Part shown: in pieces, positions 1-8,085 of the stretch
Layout of the letters: each line of letters opens with the position of its first letter
Numbering within the stretch: position 1 is the first letter of the stretch
Assembly (NCBI GenBank): GCA_050288625.1
Contig: JBNKEE010000032.1
Span: 60,379 to 124,378, forward strand
Origin: JAAGZL01 sp050288625
Lineage (GTDB): Bacteria; Pseudomonadota; Gammaproteobacteria; Chromatiales; Chromatiaceae
DNA length: 64,000 bases
Direction: 5' to 3'
The notes under the pieces: generated by a model
The model's input: the letters and a program-made list of their open reading frames with translations, nothing else
What the model was told of the DNA's origin: nothing
The model's database searches: none
Translations under genes and position numbers: made by a program

Positions 1-96
1 GAACTTAACACCCTCAGCAATCGGGTGCAGGAACTGAAAGCCATCTCGGACAGGGTGTGCAGGGAGAGGATTGGGGAGTTGGGGAAGAAACAGTAG
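1..96 (+). CDS. C-terminal end of an unidentified protein (cut by window edge)
   Basis: An open frame enters at base 1 and ends at a TAG at 94-96, giving 31 residues. The peptide is charged and has leucine, valine or isoleucine at roughly heptad spacing (ELNTLSNRVQELKAISDRV), so it looks like the end of a coiled-coil or helical tail. There is no internal start codon with a ribosome site, so it is read as the 3' end of a gene lying mostly outside the window. The family cannot be named from this much sequence. Confidence 0.5.
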   Translation, partial: ELNTLSNRVQELKAISDRVCRERIGELGKKQ

Positions 97-576
97 GTGG
101 GGAGGGCGGTTGAAGTAATGGGTGGGTCGTGGTCGGAGCGGATGTTACGACATGTCAATTGAGTCTTACCCTCTATTGCTCTATTGATTAAAACCTTGCG
201 TTTTATGTATAAATGATTTAAAAAGAAAAAAGCTACCGAATTAAAATAAATACAAGATAATTCAAAATAAATATAAGGAAGCCTTTCGGGATGAAAGAGC
301 GGGGACGGAGCAAACTAATCAAGAATCCACTTGTACACATTTCGTGTGCGCTATTTTGGCGTATGTGTTGCTGCGTTTTTTCTTTAATGAATTCTATGCG
401 TGTCCAGGCAAATCGTATATTTGAGAATTGGTTCGATCAATGGTGTCTTGTTTCATCGAATTGATCTTTAATCCAGATGATAAATGCTATCGAGGCTATA
501 TAACGTAATATTAGTGATTGCTATATAACCTACCCGCAAGAGCAATAAGTTAAAAGTACAACAAAAGGATAAGCTA
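97..576. other. AT-rich intergenic region with short repeats
   Basis: There is no well supported gene in this stretch. Upstream of the gene at 577 the 10-bp sequence gctatataac occurs twice, at 495-504 and 520-529 (25-bp period), which could be a regulator binding site or part of a promoter. A short inverted pair (gatcaat / attgatc) lies near 436-470. The base composition falls sharply after about 160, which fits a junction between core and accessory DNA. Confidence 0.4.
291..464 (+). CDS. possible small ORF, 57 residues
   Basis: ATG at 291 opens a 57-codon frame closed by TGA at 462-464, and an AAGGA about 10 nt upstream could serve as ribosome site. The product begins MKERGRSKLIKNP and has a CCC run and several aromatic residues. 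I do not recognise it. The length is what chance alone can give in AT-rich DNA, so it is listed as a possibility only. Confidence 0.15.
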   Translation: MKERGRSKLIKNPLVHISCALFWRMCCCVFSLMNSMRVQANRIFENWFDQWCLVSSN

Positions 577-1164
577 ATGTTCTCTACTGCTATCAATATG
601 GCACAACTAATCACCTTCCTAATTCCTGGTTTTGTTTTGTTGTTATTAACAAAACATTATTTTCCATTTTTGGAATCCGTTTGGGGTGATTTTCATAGCG
701 GGAGCGGCAATGTTACCGTTGCAATTATTGAAGTGCTCCTGTTTTCATTAGCGTATGGCATTACGTTGTTTAGTGTAACCTTCACACTTTCCATAAAGTA
801 TATACGCCGCCGGATTAAGAAGCGTGGCATAAGAATAAAGGCAGTTTTTATGATGGATAGCGATCACCATTTAACCTCTCTCAGAAACCTTTTTCAAATC
901 CATCAAATGATGTTCAAAATGTTCATTATAGGCTTCATCGCATTGATTGCTATCAAGTTTAGTCCGGATATTCCAGAAAGCCCAAATAATGCGATCAGGT
1001 ATTTAATAACATCTATATTCATATTCTTCACTGGTGCAGCTTCACTGATTTCAGCAAATCAGATCGTAACAATCATCAACGTTATATGCATGAATATTGA
1101 TTCGGATACAGTTGCAAATAATCAAGACACGACGGACATTGTCGTTCAGGGTGTTGATGGATAG
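577..1164 (+). CDS. unrecognised multi-pass membrane protein
   Basis: The 195-residue product has about four hydrophobic segments: residues 7-25 (ITFLIPGFVLLLL), 48-72, 112-128 and 142-165. A basic stretch, KYIRRRIKKRGIRIK, lies after the second and should face the cytoplasm. The start at 577 has AAGGA 7 nt upstream. I do not recognise the family. It converges on the large helicase gene across a 53-bp gap and shares its AT-rich composition, so it may belong to the same accessory segment. A role as membrane partner of a defence system is only inference. Confidence 0.7.
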   Translation: MFSTAINMAQLITFLIPGFVLLLLTKHYFPFLESVWGDFHSGSGNVTVAIIEVLLFSLAYGITLFSVTFTLSIKYIRRRIKKRGIRIKAVFMMDSDHHLTSLRNLFQIHQMMFKMFIIGFIALIAIKFSPDIPESPNNAIRYLITSIFIFFTGAASLISANQIVTIINVICMNIDSDTVANNQDTTDIVVQGVDG

Positions 1165-1217
1165 CTCTGGAAAATCAGAGTCTGACCCCATTAGTCCTTT
1201 ACGGCCATAAGCGGACA

Positions 1218-4200
1218 CTAGAAATTGAAGTAACAACGAAGCTTTGTTTCTGTCATTTCGATGATTGTTGAATAGACAGAGCCTAATAACGTTTTCATAT
1301 CTTTTGAAAGTGATGATGTGCTCACACCTGGCTGAGCAATCGCAAACTCGAAGCTAACTTCACTATATTTCAGTGCTTTCTTGATCTCTTCTAATTCCAC
1401 TTCGCCGCCATGATAAAACCTAAGACCTTTTAATACTCCAGCCCCATTTCTACGAGCCATATGTTTAAGGAGCTCTTCTGGCTTCCATTTGTAGCGTAAC
1501 GATACAATAGCTTGACCACATACTTCATATAAATCAGAGAGTCTTTTACCTGCTTTCTCTTTGGAATATTTACAATGAACCATTTCAAAGCGAACATGCT
1601 CATCATCCATAAATATCGCTACAATATCGGATGACTCTCCGGAATTATCATCATTAAAAACCACCTTTGCTCCCTTATCGAGTAAGTATTTCATCATGTA
1701 CTCTTGTATGGAGCCATTACGTTTTGCGCCAGATTTATAAATTGACTCAATTGTTAAGTCAACATCCTTCCAATCAAGAATTTCAACTCTTTCTGCAGGA
1801 ATAATCTGTGTCCCGCTTTCTCCATAGTCAGTATGAATGCATCCAGAAATAGTGCACCCGTTTAGCAAGAACATTGTTGGTGGGTTTTCTTGGAAAAACT
1901 GCTTAAGCGATAAAGCAGTGCTTTTTAATCCCTCCACTGTGATCTGGCAGGTATCTAATCCTTCCACTTTATGCCCTTTTTCACCACCAAGAACGATAGA
2001 AAACGAAACCTCATCATCAGGTATTGTCAGAGTAAATTCTGCTTGATTAGCCGCTGAGGATATAAACTTAAGAGTGGCTTCAGATAATATAAATGATTGA
2101 CCTGAAGGCGCTTCAATGGTGAGTTTATGCATCCTGTCATAAAGATTTTCCGCCCAGTCAGTAGCTAAAACGATTAAGTCATCAGGGTAATTATCCAACT
2201 GAATTTTTGATGCGGAATCTTCGAGCAATTGATTAGAATCGATATTTTCGTCTGTAATTAAACGCCCCATCTCTAAGCACCATTGCTTCCATTCTTTTAG
2301 GCTCCCTACACGAGCAGGACTCCATATTTTTCCTTTAACTGAAGCTCCCACACTTACCGGAAATCCATTTCTAAAACCCACTCCAACAAAATCTGATTTT
2401 TGACAACGGGAACCTGCTTTCCACCTTTCAAGCTCCGTAGTCACATCAGCTCCACTCAAACGAGAGTAACGATGAAGGTGATTTGCAGGCTTGAATATGC
2501 CCGCATGAACGATGCTCAATCTTTTAATCGAGTCAAATGACCTAAAAACACAGTCCCCATTTAATGGAATGGCTTTAGCACCAGTAATTTCCTCAACAAG
2601 GACATTCACATCCAATCGTTTTTCAGAGAAACCCACGTAGAGTAGCTTCTTGTCCAACTCATAGTGCATAACAATAAGGTTCCACGTTTGATCCTTCATT
2701 TCATCAGTGCGTGCCCACTTCACTTTTTCCCTTGTTTGAGTGGTGAAGTAAAAAATATTTTCCTCAGGGTTTATATATGGTTGGGATAATGCATATTTAT
2801 TTAAGTTAAAGGCATTTTTGAATCTTGCCCAGTTAACTTTATCACACCGAAAACACAGGCAACTCAAAGCTGGATATACAAGCTTCGGATTTAATTCTAT
2901 ATCTGGAGAGTCAAAGCCAGAAAAAGGGGTGCACCCTTGGAGAAATGAAAGTAATGATTCAGCTTCGGCTTTCTTAGCATCAGCTATCTCACTAATAACC
3001 TTTTCCCAGCCAGATCCTTCTTGGAACAGATTTTCTAGTTCAACAGAAATCTTTTCTTCTGCATAGTTTACAACAAATGATGCATCTCCCAATCCGTCTT
3101 GAGTACGTGTAAATCTACCGATAAATTGAAGCAAAACAGCTAAAGACTTATGTACAGAATGAACTGCTGCTATTTTGAAATCAGGATAGTCAAATCCTTC
3201 TTTCAACATGTCTACGCAAACAACAATATCGTATTTGTCATCCTTTATATCTTTAATTATTCCCTTTTTCCCTGGGGTATTTGAATGAATTAATACAATA
3301 CGCTCATCTGGATACCACTCTTTATATTGTAAAAATAATGCTTCAGCCTGACCTCTATTGTCCGCGCGCGCCATTATCTTATGACGCTGGAAACCATTAT
3401 TACGATCCTCTTTCAGTCGTTCAATCGCAGCATCAGCTATAGACTTATCTTTTTTTCTAGGGTGCTTCTCATCAACTACAACCAATGATATTTTTGAAAA
3501 GCAATTATCCTTTAAGGCTTGAGACAGCGGATAGTTGTATATAACTTTACCCTCGATAGGCTGCCGATCACTTCTATAAGGTGTAGCTGTAAACTGGACA
3601 ATCTTTACGCTACCAAAAAGGCTCTTTAAAGTATCCCACTCTTTTGCAACAACATGATGAGCTTCATCAAAATAGATATGTGTAAATAGCTTACTGATTT
3701 CACGCTGCGTTTCTACCGGAGCTCTAGCTAATAAGCCGGGCGTTGAAACAACCACATCTACTTCTTGTATTGTTTTTGCGCATTCTTTGCCATTGAGTGT
3801 TTTGTTTAGAACGAGAACCTTTGGGTTTGGAGCACTATCCGGGATAACGCCTAAATCTCTTAACATCCCCCAAGTTGAAAATTTATCAGCGATTTGATCT
3901 TTTAGATCAATGGTAGGAACTATGACTAAGGTTCTTTTAGCTTTATCAACTAGAGAGGTCGCAAGCATTGTCTCAGTCTTACCTGCACCCGTGGGAAGAA
4001 CTATAGTTGCCACTTCACTAGATAAAGACCAATGAGACATCAATGAGTAGATTGCACCTAACTGGGCGGGTCTTAATTTCCAACCTTTTTTACCAATACC
4101 ATTAATATTTACGCTATCTAAAAAAGAACCTTTATCCGCACCAATATGCTCAACACAGCCTTTAATCGAATAGGTACCCTTCTCCTTACCTATACCATTC

Positions 4201-4418
4201 TTGAGTTCAGCCAAGAAGGAAACGCCTGAATTGTTAGTTACTTTATAAATGCTATCTTTCACGTAGACAGCGTTGAAAGTCCAATTACCAGCTTCAAGAG
4301 CTAGATGAAATAAACTCCCAATGCTAGTTTTTTCATTCCGGTAATAAAGTGGATGTGTAAACTCTAGTATTTCTTCGTGTATAAGCTCTAAGCTTCCTTG
4401 TTGATTTTTAGAATTCAA
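1218..4418 (-). CDS. SF2 helicase with C-terminal nuclease-like domain (putative defence protein)
   Basis: This is a 1066-residue cytoplasmic ATPase. Helicase motifs are clear: PTGAGKT at 142-148 (Walker A), DEAH at 251-254, FTATPYR near 276-282 (motif III), CVDMLKEGFDYP near 401-412 (motif V) and QFIGRFTRT near 431-439 (motif VI). About 430 central residues show no motif I can name. The last 150 residues contain SSD at 929-931 and, 17 residues later, VHCKYSK with H948-C949-K950, followed by DLYEVCGQA. This looks like a PD-(D/E)xK nuclease variant in which His replaces the usual acidic residue. Similar helicase-nuclease fusions are common in antiviral loci. No methylase or other restriction subunit is beside it. 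The helicase call is firm, the nuclease call probable, the defence role inferred. Confidence 0.85.
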   Translation of the reverse strand: MNSKNQQGSLELIHEEILEFTHPLYYRNEKTSIGSLFHLALEAGNWTFNAVYVKDSIYKVTNNSGVSFLAELKNGIGKEKGTYSIKGCVEHIGADKGSFLDSVNINGIGKKGWKLRPAQLGAIYSLMSHWSLSSEVATIVLPTGAGKTETMLATSLVDKAKRTLVIVPTIDLKDQIADKFSTWGMLRDLGVIPDSAPNPKVLVLNKTLNGKECAKTIQEVDVVVSTPGLLARAPVETQREISKLFTHIYFDEAHHVVAKEWDTLKSLFGSVKIVQFTATPYRSDRQPIEGKVIYNYPLSQALKDNCFSKISLVVVDEKHPRKKDKSIADAAIERLKEDRNNGFQRHKIMARADNRGQAEALFLQYKEWYPDERIVLIHSNTPGKKGIIKDIKDDKYDIVVCVDMLKEGFDYPDFKIAAVHSVHKSLAVLLQFIGRFTRTQDGLGDASFVVNYAEEKISVELENLFQEGSGWEKVISEIADAKKAEAESLLSFLQGCTPFSGFDSPDIELNPKLVYPALSCLCFRCDKVNWARFKNAFNLNKYALSQPYINPEENIFYFTTQTREKVKWARTDEMKDQTWNLIVMHYELDKKLLYVGFSEKRLDVNVLVEEITGAKAIPLNGDCVFRSFDSIKRLSIVHAGIFKPANHLHRYSRLSGADVTTELERWKAGSRCQKSDFVGVGFRNGFPVSVGASVKGKIWSPARVGSLKEWKQWCLEMGRLITDENIDSNQLLEDSASKIQLDNYPDDLIVLATDWAENLYDRMHKLTIEAPSGQSFILSEATLKFISSAANQAEFTLTIPDDEVSFSIVLGGEKGHKVEGLDTCQITVEGLKSTALSLKQFFQENPPTMFLLNGCTISGCIHTDYGESGTQIIPAERVEILDWKDVDLTIESIYKSGAKRNGSIQEYMMKYLLDKGAKVVFNDDNSGESSDIVAIFMDDEHVRFEMVHCKYSKEKAGKRLSDLYEVCGQAIVSLRYKWKPEELLKHMARRNGAGVLKGLRFYHGGEVELEEIKKALKYSEVSFEFAIAQPGVSTSSLSKDMKTLLGSVYSTIIEMTETKLRCYFNF

Positions 4419-4449
4419 TTTACTAGCCTCTTGTTTTATAGGGCATTTA

Positions 4450-4488
4450 GGGTCAGTGTATCAATTATGAGAGTTTTTACACTGACCC
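4450..4488. repeat. inverted repeat upstream of the helicase gene
   Basis: The arms gggtcagtgta (4450-4460) and tacactgaccc (4478-4488) are perfect reverse complements with a 17-bp spacer. Directly after it a 15-bp direct repeat, gaccccaaactccct, occurs at 4484-4498 and 4500-4514. The core tctgacccc/cactgacccc also appears at 1178-1186 on the other side of the helicase gene. The element lies 32 bp before the helicase start and could be an operator, a transcript hairpin or a REP-like dispersed repeat. Confidence 0.6.
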
Positions 4489-4531
4489 CAAACTCCCTTG
4501 ACCCCAAACTCCCTCAAACTCCTTAGAAGTT

Positions 4532-5056
4532 CTATACATATTTAGAAACTTGTTCTTCCAGCTTGCTTCGGAGGTTTATGTATATGTCGTGGTATGGTTC
4601 TTCGTATTTCTTGTATGAATCACAGTAACTTTCTCGTGTGTATGTGCCTTTTTGTGATACTGCATTAGCGCCTAACATATATATATCAGTCACAACCGAG
4701 TGGTATTCTGTAAACGCTTGAGTGATATTTGGCAGATACAGGTTTACGTTTAGCTCTAGTCTTTTGATTTGATCATCTATAGCCCGTGAATGCCTATTGA
4801 CTTCCTCTAGCCAATGACCCTGATCTTCGTCTCCCAGTAACAGGCGTTGAATGGATACTTTTTCATCTACCAGAGAATCGTCTATTTCTAGGATGGTTCT
4901 ATAACATTCTTGAATTATTTCCCGATAAAAGTTATTGCTTTCCTTCTTGTGACTTTTTCTCTGAACTATTACAGACCCAAATAGAGCAATAAGACCGCCG
5001 CATACAGCTTGTATGGCTGGAGATAATATTTTGAATATTTCTACAATCTCACTCAT
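4532..5056 (-). CDS. membrane-anchored helical protein, unrecognised
   Basis: The 174-residue product has one hydrophobic segment at about residues 13-31 (AIQAVCGGLIALFGSVIV), followed by basic residues (QRKSHKK) that should be cytoplasmic. The remainder is predicted from its pattern to be mostly helix: a long charged region with DDQIKRLELNVNLYL, ending in LRSKLEEQVSKYV. The layout, one membrane span then a cytoplasmic helical bundle, resembles many small proteins of unknown function near phage defence genes. It lies 113 bp upstream of the helicase gene on the same strand, so the two could be co-transcribed, with the inverted repeat at 4450-4488 between them. The family is not recognised. Confidence 0.7.
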   Translation of the reverse strand: MSEIVEIFKILSPAIQAVCGGLIALFGSVIVQRKSHKKESNNFYREIIQECYRTILEIDDSLVDEKVSIQRLLLGDEDQGHWLEEVNRHSRAIDDQIKRLELNVNLYLPNITQAFTEYHSVVTDIYMLGANAVSQKGTYTRESYCDSYKKYEEPYHDIYINLRSKLEEQVSKYV

Positions 5057-5238
5057 GTTTATTTACTTCTGACAGTTAATTATGCTGCACGCGCCAATAT
5101 CGTAATATGCAGCATAAATAACAATTCTTATTCAAATTAATTCAAGGCCGAATGCCTTTGAGGAAAGAGCATCCTGCCTTATTTCTTATACCCTACTATC
5201 TACAGAGAATATCACCCCAACACCCTCCAATAAAGCAC

Positions 5239-5353
5239 TTTCCTAGTGTTCCTTCTGTGTCGGTTCGAGGCAAAAAATACTGGACTCCATCCTTAGGTTC
5301 GCAACCGGTACTTCCCTGTACCGCTTCTCCGCGATCAAGTCGCGGGGTGACGG
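5239..5353. repeat. dispersed repeat, copy A
   Basis: About 115 bp here reappear at 7326-7464 in the same orientation. Shared blocks include tttcctagtgtt, ttctgtgtcggttcgaggca, tccttaggttcgcaaccgg, acttccctgtaccgcttctc and cgcgatcaagtcgcggggtg. Copy B has about 25 extra bases after its ctgga. The two copies flank selO. No transposase is present, so this is a non-autonomous dispersed repeat of unknown origin. A long open frame across it (5152-5853, plus) is not taken as a gene. Confidence 0.8.
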
Positions 5354-5490
5354 TGAGGGTTTTCTGGATATCGCAGGTAAAAGGGCCCTGGACCCCGCGA
5401 TCAAGTCGCGGTGTGACGGCGAGGGTTTTTTGGATATCGCAGGTAAAAGGGCTCTGGGCCCTGCGATCAAGTCGCGGGGTGACGGCGAGG
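5331..5490. repeat. 66-bp tandem repeat, about 2.4 units
   Basis: The block gcgatcaagtcgcgg starts at 5331, 5397 and 5463, an exact 66-bp period. Each unit continues with a ggtgacgg(t/c)gagg block, and the first two units continue further with tggatatcgcaggtaaaagg. gcgatcaagtcgc is itself nearly palindromic (gcga ... tcgc), so each unit can form a small hairpin. The tandem block overlaps the end of dispersed repeat copy A and stops just short of the 3' end of selO. It could act as a transcription stop or protein-binding array there. Confidence 0.85.
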
Positions 5491-5506
5491 TCCCCCGCTC
5501 ATAGAA

Positions 5507-6961
5507 TCAAGTACCGCAAAAGGTCTGATAGCCCTCATCGGCATCCTCAGGCGCATCCTGAAACAGCCAGGTCTTATCAGTTTTGGCATAGGGGGATGAC
5601 AGCACCTCTACAAACTCCTCTGCCGCATCCGCTGCACCGCTTTCGACACATGTGCGGATTACATTTTCCATGTGGTGGTTTCTGGGGATTACCAGGGGAT
5701 TGGCCTGTCTCATCAGTTTCTGTGCGTCTTCTTTCGTATCAGACTGGTTTTTCAGCCTGCGCCGCCACTGTGGATACCAATCGCCTAACTCCTCATTCAT
5801 TGTCCGTTCGTGGGATTCTGAGGAGAGCGACAGGGTCAATCGGTCGAAGGTGATGGTGTAGTCGAGCTGCTGTTGCTGCATGCGATTGAGCAGATCCGAG
5901 ATCAACTCTTCGTCTTGGGTCGAGGGTTTAGCCAAACCAAGCTTGTCTGCCATCATCTGCAGGTAACTCTGTTTGAATTGGCCGGAGAAATCGGCTATTC
6001 GGGAAGAGGCGGCATCAGTAGCACGCTGCTGGTCGCTGTCGATCAGGGGTAGCAAGGTCTCGGCAAAGCGGGCCATGTTCCACTGGGTAATAACTGGCTG
6101 ATTGCCATAGGCGTAGCGCCCCTGATGGTCAATGGAGCTGAACACGGTTTCTGGATTATAGGTGCCCAGCATGGCACAGGGACCGAAGTCGATGGTCTCA
6201 CCAGATATGGCGGTGTTGTCCGTATTCATTACGCCGTGGATAAAACCGACCCGCAGCCACTCGGTCACCAGCTCTATCTGCCGCTGAATGGCCTTTTCGA
6301 GTAGCAGCAAATAACGTTCGGGATCGCTCGCCTCTATCTCTGGGAAGTGGCGGTTGATGGTGTAATCAGCAAGCGTTCTCAGGGCTTCGCGGTTTTCACG
6401 AGCTGCAAAGTATTCGAAGGTGCCAACCCGAAGATGGCTGGAGGCCACACGAGTAACCACGGCGCCCGGCTGGGGAGTTTCCCGGTAGACCTTCTCTCCC
6501 GTGGTCACCACTGCCAGGCTGCGACTGCTGGGAACCCCCAGCGCATGCATGGCCTCGCCCATGACGTACTCTCGGATTGCGGGCCCCAATGCGCAACGGC
6601 CATCACCGTTGCGTGAGAATGAGGTCGGCCCTGATCCCTTAAGCTGGATATCCCTTATCCTGCCATGGCGATCCCTCGTCTCTCCGATCAGGTGCGCCCT
6701 GCCGTCACCAAGCCGCGGTACAAAATGGCCAAACTGATGTCCGGCATAAGCCAGGGCGATGGGTTCCAGGTCTGGTAGCAGATCATTGCCGGCAAACAGA
6801 CGCGCTAGACTCTCCTCACTCAGGTCGAGTTTATCCGGGAGCCCAAGCTCATTCGACAATTCACTGTTCCATAAAAAAAGTTTGGGATCTCTGACTGGTT
6901 CAGGGCGAATGGTTTGGTAAAAAACCTCGCCCAGAGGGATATAGCTGTTTGAAAAGGTCAT
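5507..6961 (-). CDS. selO: protein adenylyltransferase SelO (YdiU family)
   Basis: The 484 residues match the usual bacterial SelO length (E. coli about 478). SelO is a kinase-fold enzyme that transfers AMP from ATP to Ser, Thr or Tyr of target proteins and is linked to redox stress. Visible family signatures are AYAGHQFGHFVPRLGDGRA, the nucleotide-binding LKGSGPTSFSRNGDGR with downstream ALGPAIREYVMGEAM, and the NTDN metal-site segment followed by DFGPCAML. The C terminus is CGT, keeping the near-terminal cysteine typical of the family. The ATG at 6961 starts MTFSNSYIPLGEVF, the normal family beginning. It stands alone between repeat-rich intergenic regions. Confidence 0.95.
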   Translation of the reverse strand: MTFSNSYIPLGEVFYQTIRPEPVRDPKLFLWNSELSNELGLPDKLDLSEESLARLFAGNDLLPDLEPIALAYAGHQFGHFVPRLGDGRAHLIGETRDRHGRIRDIQLKGSGPTSFSRNGDGRCALGPAIREYVMGEAMHALGVPSSRSLAVVTTGEKVYRETPQPGAVVTRVASSHLRVGTFEYFAARENREALRTLADYTINRHFPEIEASDPERYLLLLEKAIQRQIELVTEWLRVGFIHGVMNTDNTAISGETIDFGPCAMLGTYNPETVFSSIDHQGRYAYGNQPVITQWNMARFAETLLPLIDSDQQRATDAASSRIADFSGQFKQSYLQMMADKLGLAKPSTQDEELISDLLNRMQQQQLDYTITFDRLTLSLSSESHERTMNEELGDWYPQWRRRLKNQSDTKEDAQKLMRQANPLVIPRNHHMENVIRTCVESGAADAAEEFVEVLSSPYAKTDKTWLFQDAPEDADEGYQTFCGT

Positions 6962-7019
6962 GTTTTGAGCCTAGCACAAGGAAGGGGGATGTTGCCTAAT
7001 GGAGTTTATATCGATCATT

Positions 7020-7044
7020 GGGGACACATTTAAAATGTGTCCCC
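7020..7044. repeat. perfect 25-bp palindrome upstream of selO
   Basis: ggggacacattt and aaatgtgtcccc are perfect 12-bp inverted arms around a single base, 58 bp upstream of the selO start. It could be a regulator site for selO or an isolated dispersed palindrome. There is no T-tract on either side, so a simple terminator is less likely. Confidence 0.75.
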
Positions 7045-7325
7045 GGAGACCAATGGGGTTAGACTCATTACTGTCCCATTAACTGTGGGTCTACTAGTTG
7101 TAATGCTATGATTGTTACGCATAAAACAATACTCCGCGATCAGATAAACATAAAAACCCAAAACAGCAATCCCTTCTCCCCAGTGGGGAGAAGGACAGGA
7201 TGAGGGGGAGATATTAATCAATGAGTTATCTATCAAATGCCCCCTCACCCCAACCCTCTCCCCAAAGGGGAGAGGGAGTAAGTGGGACAGCAATGGGGCA
7301 GACTAGATTTAACCTCAATAAAGCC
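7045..7325. repeat. intergenic repeat pair around 7171-7280, no gene
   Basis: Two hairpins face each other here: ccttctccccagtggggagaa near 7172-7192 and ctctccccaaaggggagag near 7256-7274. Between them are tgaggggga and ccccctca-type boxes, so the whole block 7171-7280 is an imperfect composite palindrome. A second copy of the same composite is at 41469-41558. This is an intergenic mosaic repeat of the kind found in many copies in proteobacterial genomes. An 87-residue minus-strand frame across it is not taken as a gene. Confidence 0.75.
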
Positions 7326-7464
7326 CTTTCCTAGTGTTCGTTCTGTGTCGGTTCGAGGCAAAACTACTGGATTAGCTTTGCCGTTACCTTCGGCGATCCA
7401 TCCTTAGGTTCGCAACCGGTACTTCCCTGTACCGCTTCTCCGCGATCAAGTCGCGGGGTGACGG
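7326..7464. repeat. dispersed repeat, copy B
   Basis: This is the second copy of the element at 5239-5353. It ends with one unit of the gcgatcaagtcgcgg block, where copy A runs on into a 66-bp tandem array. It carries about 25 bp of extra sequence (attagctttgccgttacc onward) after ctactgga. It lies just upstream of the brnT promoter. Confidence 0.8.
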
Positions 7465-7529
7465 AGCAATCGGATGATTCTTGGCATGGGTCTACTCACA
7501 ATCGCTAATTAAATGTTTGGACTCGAACA

Positions 7530-7565
7530 TTGACTATCCTGTGTTCTGTACATACACTGTATGTA
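7530..7565 (+). promoter_or_regulatory. brnTA promoter with overlapping operator palindrome
   Basis: TTGACT at 7530-7535 and TACACT at 7553-7558 are separated by 17 bp and form a good sigma-70 promoter. The -10 element sits inside the palindrome tacatac-act-gtatgta at 7549-7565 (7-bp perfect arms). BrnA antitoxins repress their own operon, so this palindrome is a natural operator. Transcription would begin at about 7565, the first base of the proposed brnT ATG, which implies a leaderless message. Confidence 0.7.
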
Positions 7566-7852
7566 TGATAGGATTTGAATGGAATAGGGCTAAGGATTTG
7601 GCCAATCAAAGGAAACACGGCGTTTCCTTTACAGAGGCAAAGTCGGTGTTCTTTGATGAGTATGCGGTCCAGTTTTATGATGATGAGCATTCTGACAGTG
7701 AAGATCGCTTTATCATGCTGGGCATAAGCAATGAGAGCCGGATTCTAATTGTTTGTCATTGTGAGCGAAATTCAGGGAACACCATTCGAATAATCTCAGC
7801 ACGTAAGGCTACTAAGAAAGAACGCGCGTTTTATCGGCGAGGTGTGTTATGA
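7565..7852 (+). CDS. brnT: BrnT-family toxin (ribonuclease)
   Basis: The product (95 residues from ATG 7565, MIGFEWNRAKDLANQRKHG) has the BrnT signature FEWNxxKxxxNxxKHGVSF, then AKSVFFDE, a D-rich segment and ESRILIVCHCERNSGNTIRIISARKATKKERAFY. BrnT toxins are RelE-fold ribonucleases that stop translation. The frame is open further upstream (to 7481), but those residues do not resemble the family, and the promoter lies inside that extension, so 7565 is preferred. The stop overlaps the brnA start by 4 bp (ATGA). Confidence 0.92.
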   Translation: MIGFEWNRAKDLANQRKHGVSFTEAKSVFFDEYAVQFYDDEHSDSEDRFIMLGISNESRILIVCHCERNSGNTIRIISARKATKKERAFYRRGVL

Positions 7853-8085
7853 AAGCTGAATACGATTTTTCGAAAATGAAATCCAGAAAGAATCCCTATG
7901 CTTCAAGGCTTAAGAAGCAGGTCACCATCCGCATGGGGGAGGATGTCATTGAGTATTTCAAGGCCATGGCTGAGGAAACCAGTATTCCTTATCAGAGCCT
8001 GATTAACCTTTATCTGCGAGATTGCGTGGCTCAGCATCGTAAGATTGATCTCACCTGGGCGAAAAGTTCTAACACGAATCAATAG
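7849..8085 (+). CDS. brnA: BrnA-family antitoxin
   Basis: The 78-residue product contains KKQVTIRMGEDVIEYFKAMAEETSIPYQSLINLYLRDCV, a ribbon-helix-helix DNA-binding pattern of the BrnA/CopG type. It neutralises the BrnT toxin and should repress the operon through the palindrome at 7549-7565. Translation is coupled to brnT by an ATGA overlap. The toxin-first order is normal for brnTA. Confidence 0.9.
   Translation: MKAEYDFSKMKSRKNPYASRLKKQVTIRMGEDVIEYFKAMAEETSIPYQSLINLYLRDCVAQHRKIDLTWAKSSNTNQ

Noticed and set aside
5331..5490. CRISPR array
   Set aside because: The 66-bp period is a plain tandem repeat without unique spacers, and there are no cas genes.
5152..5853. 233-residue plus-strand open frame
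   Set aside because: It runs through the dispersed and tandem repeats and then antisense to selO; the product is a low-complexity repeat (SSRGVTVRVFWISQVKG) with no ribosome site.
7481..7564. Upstream extension of brnT (28 extra residues)
   Set aside because: It includes the promoter and operator and does not resemble the BrnT family.
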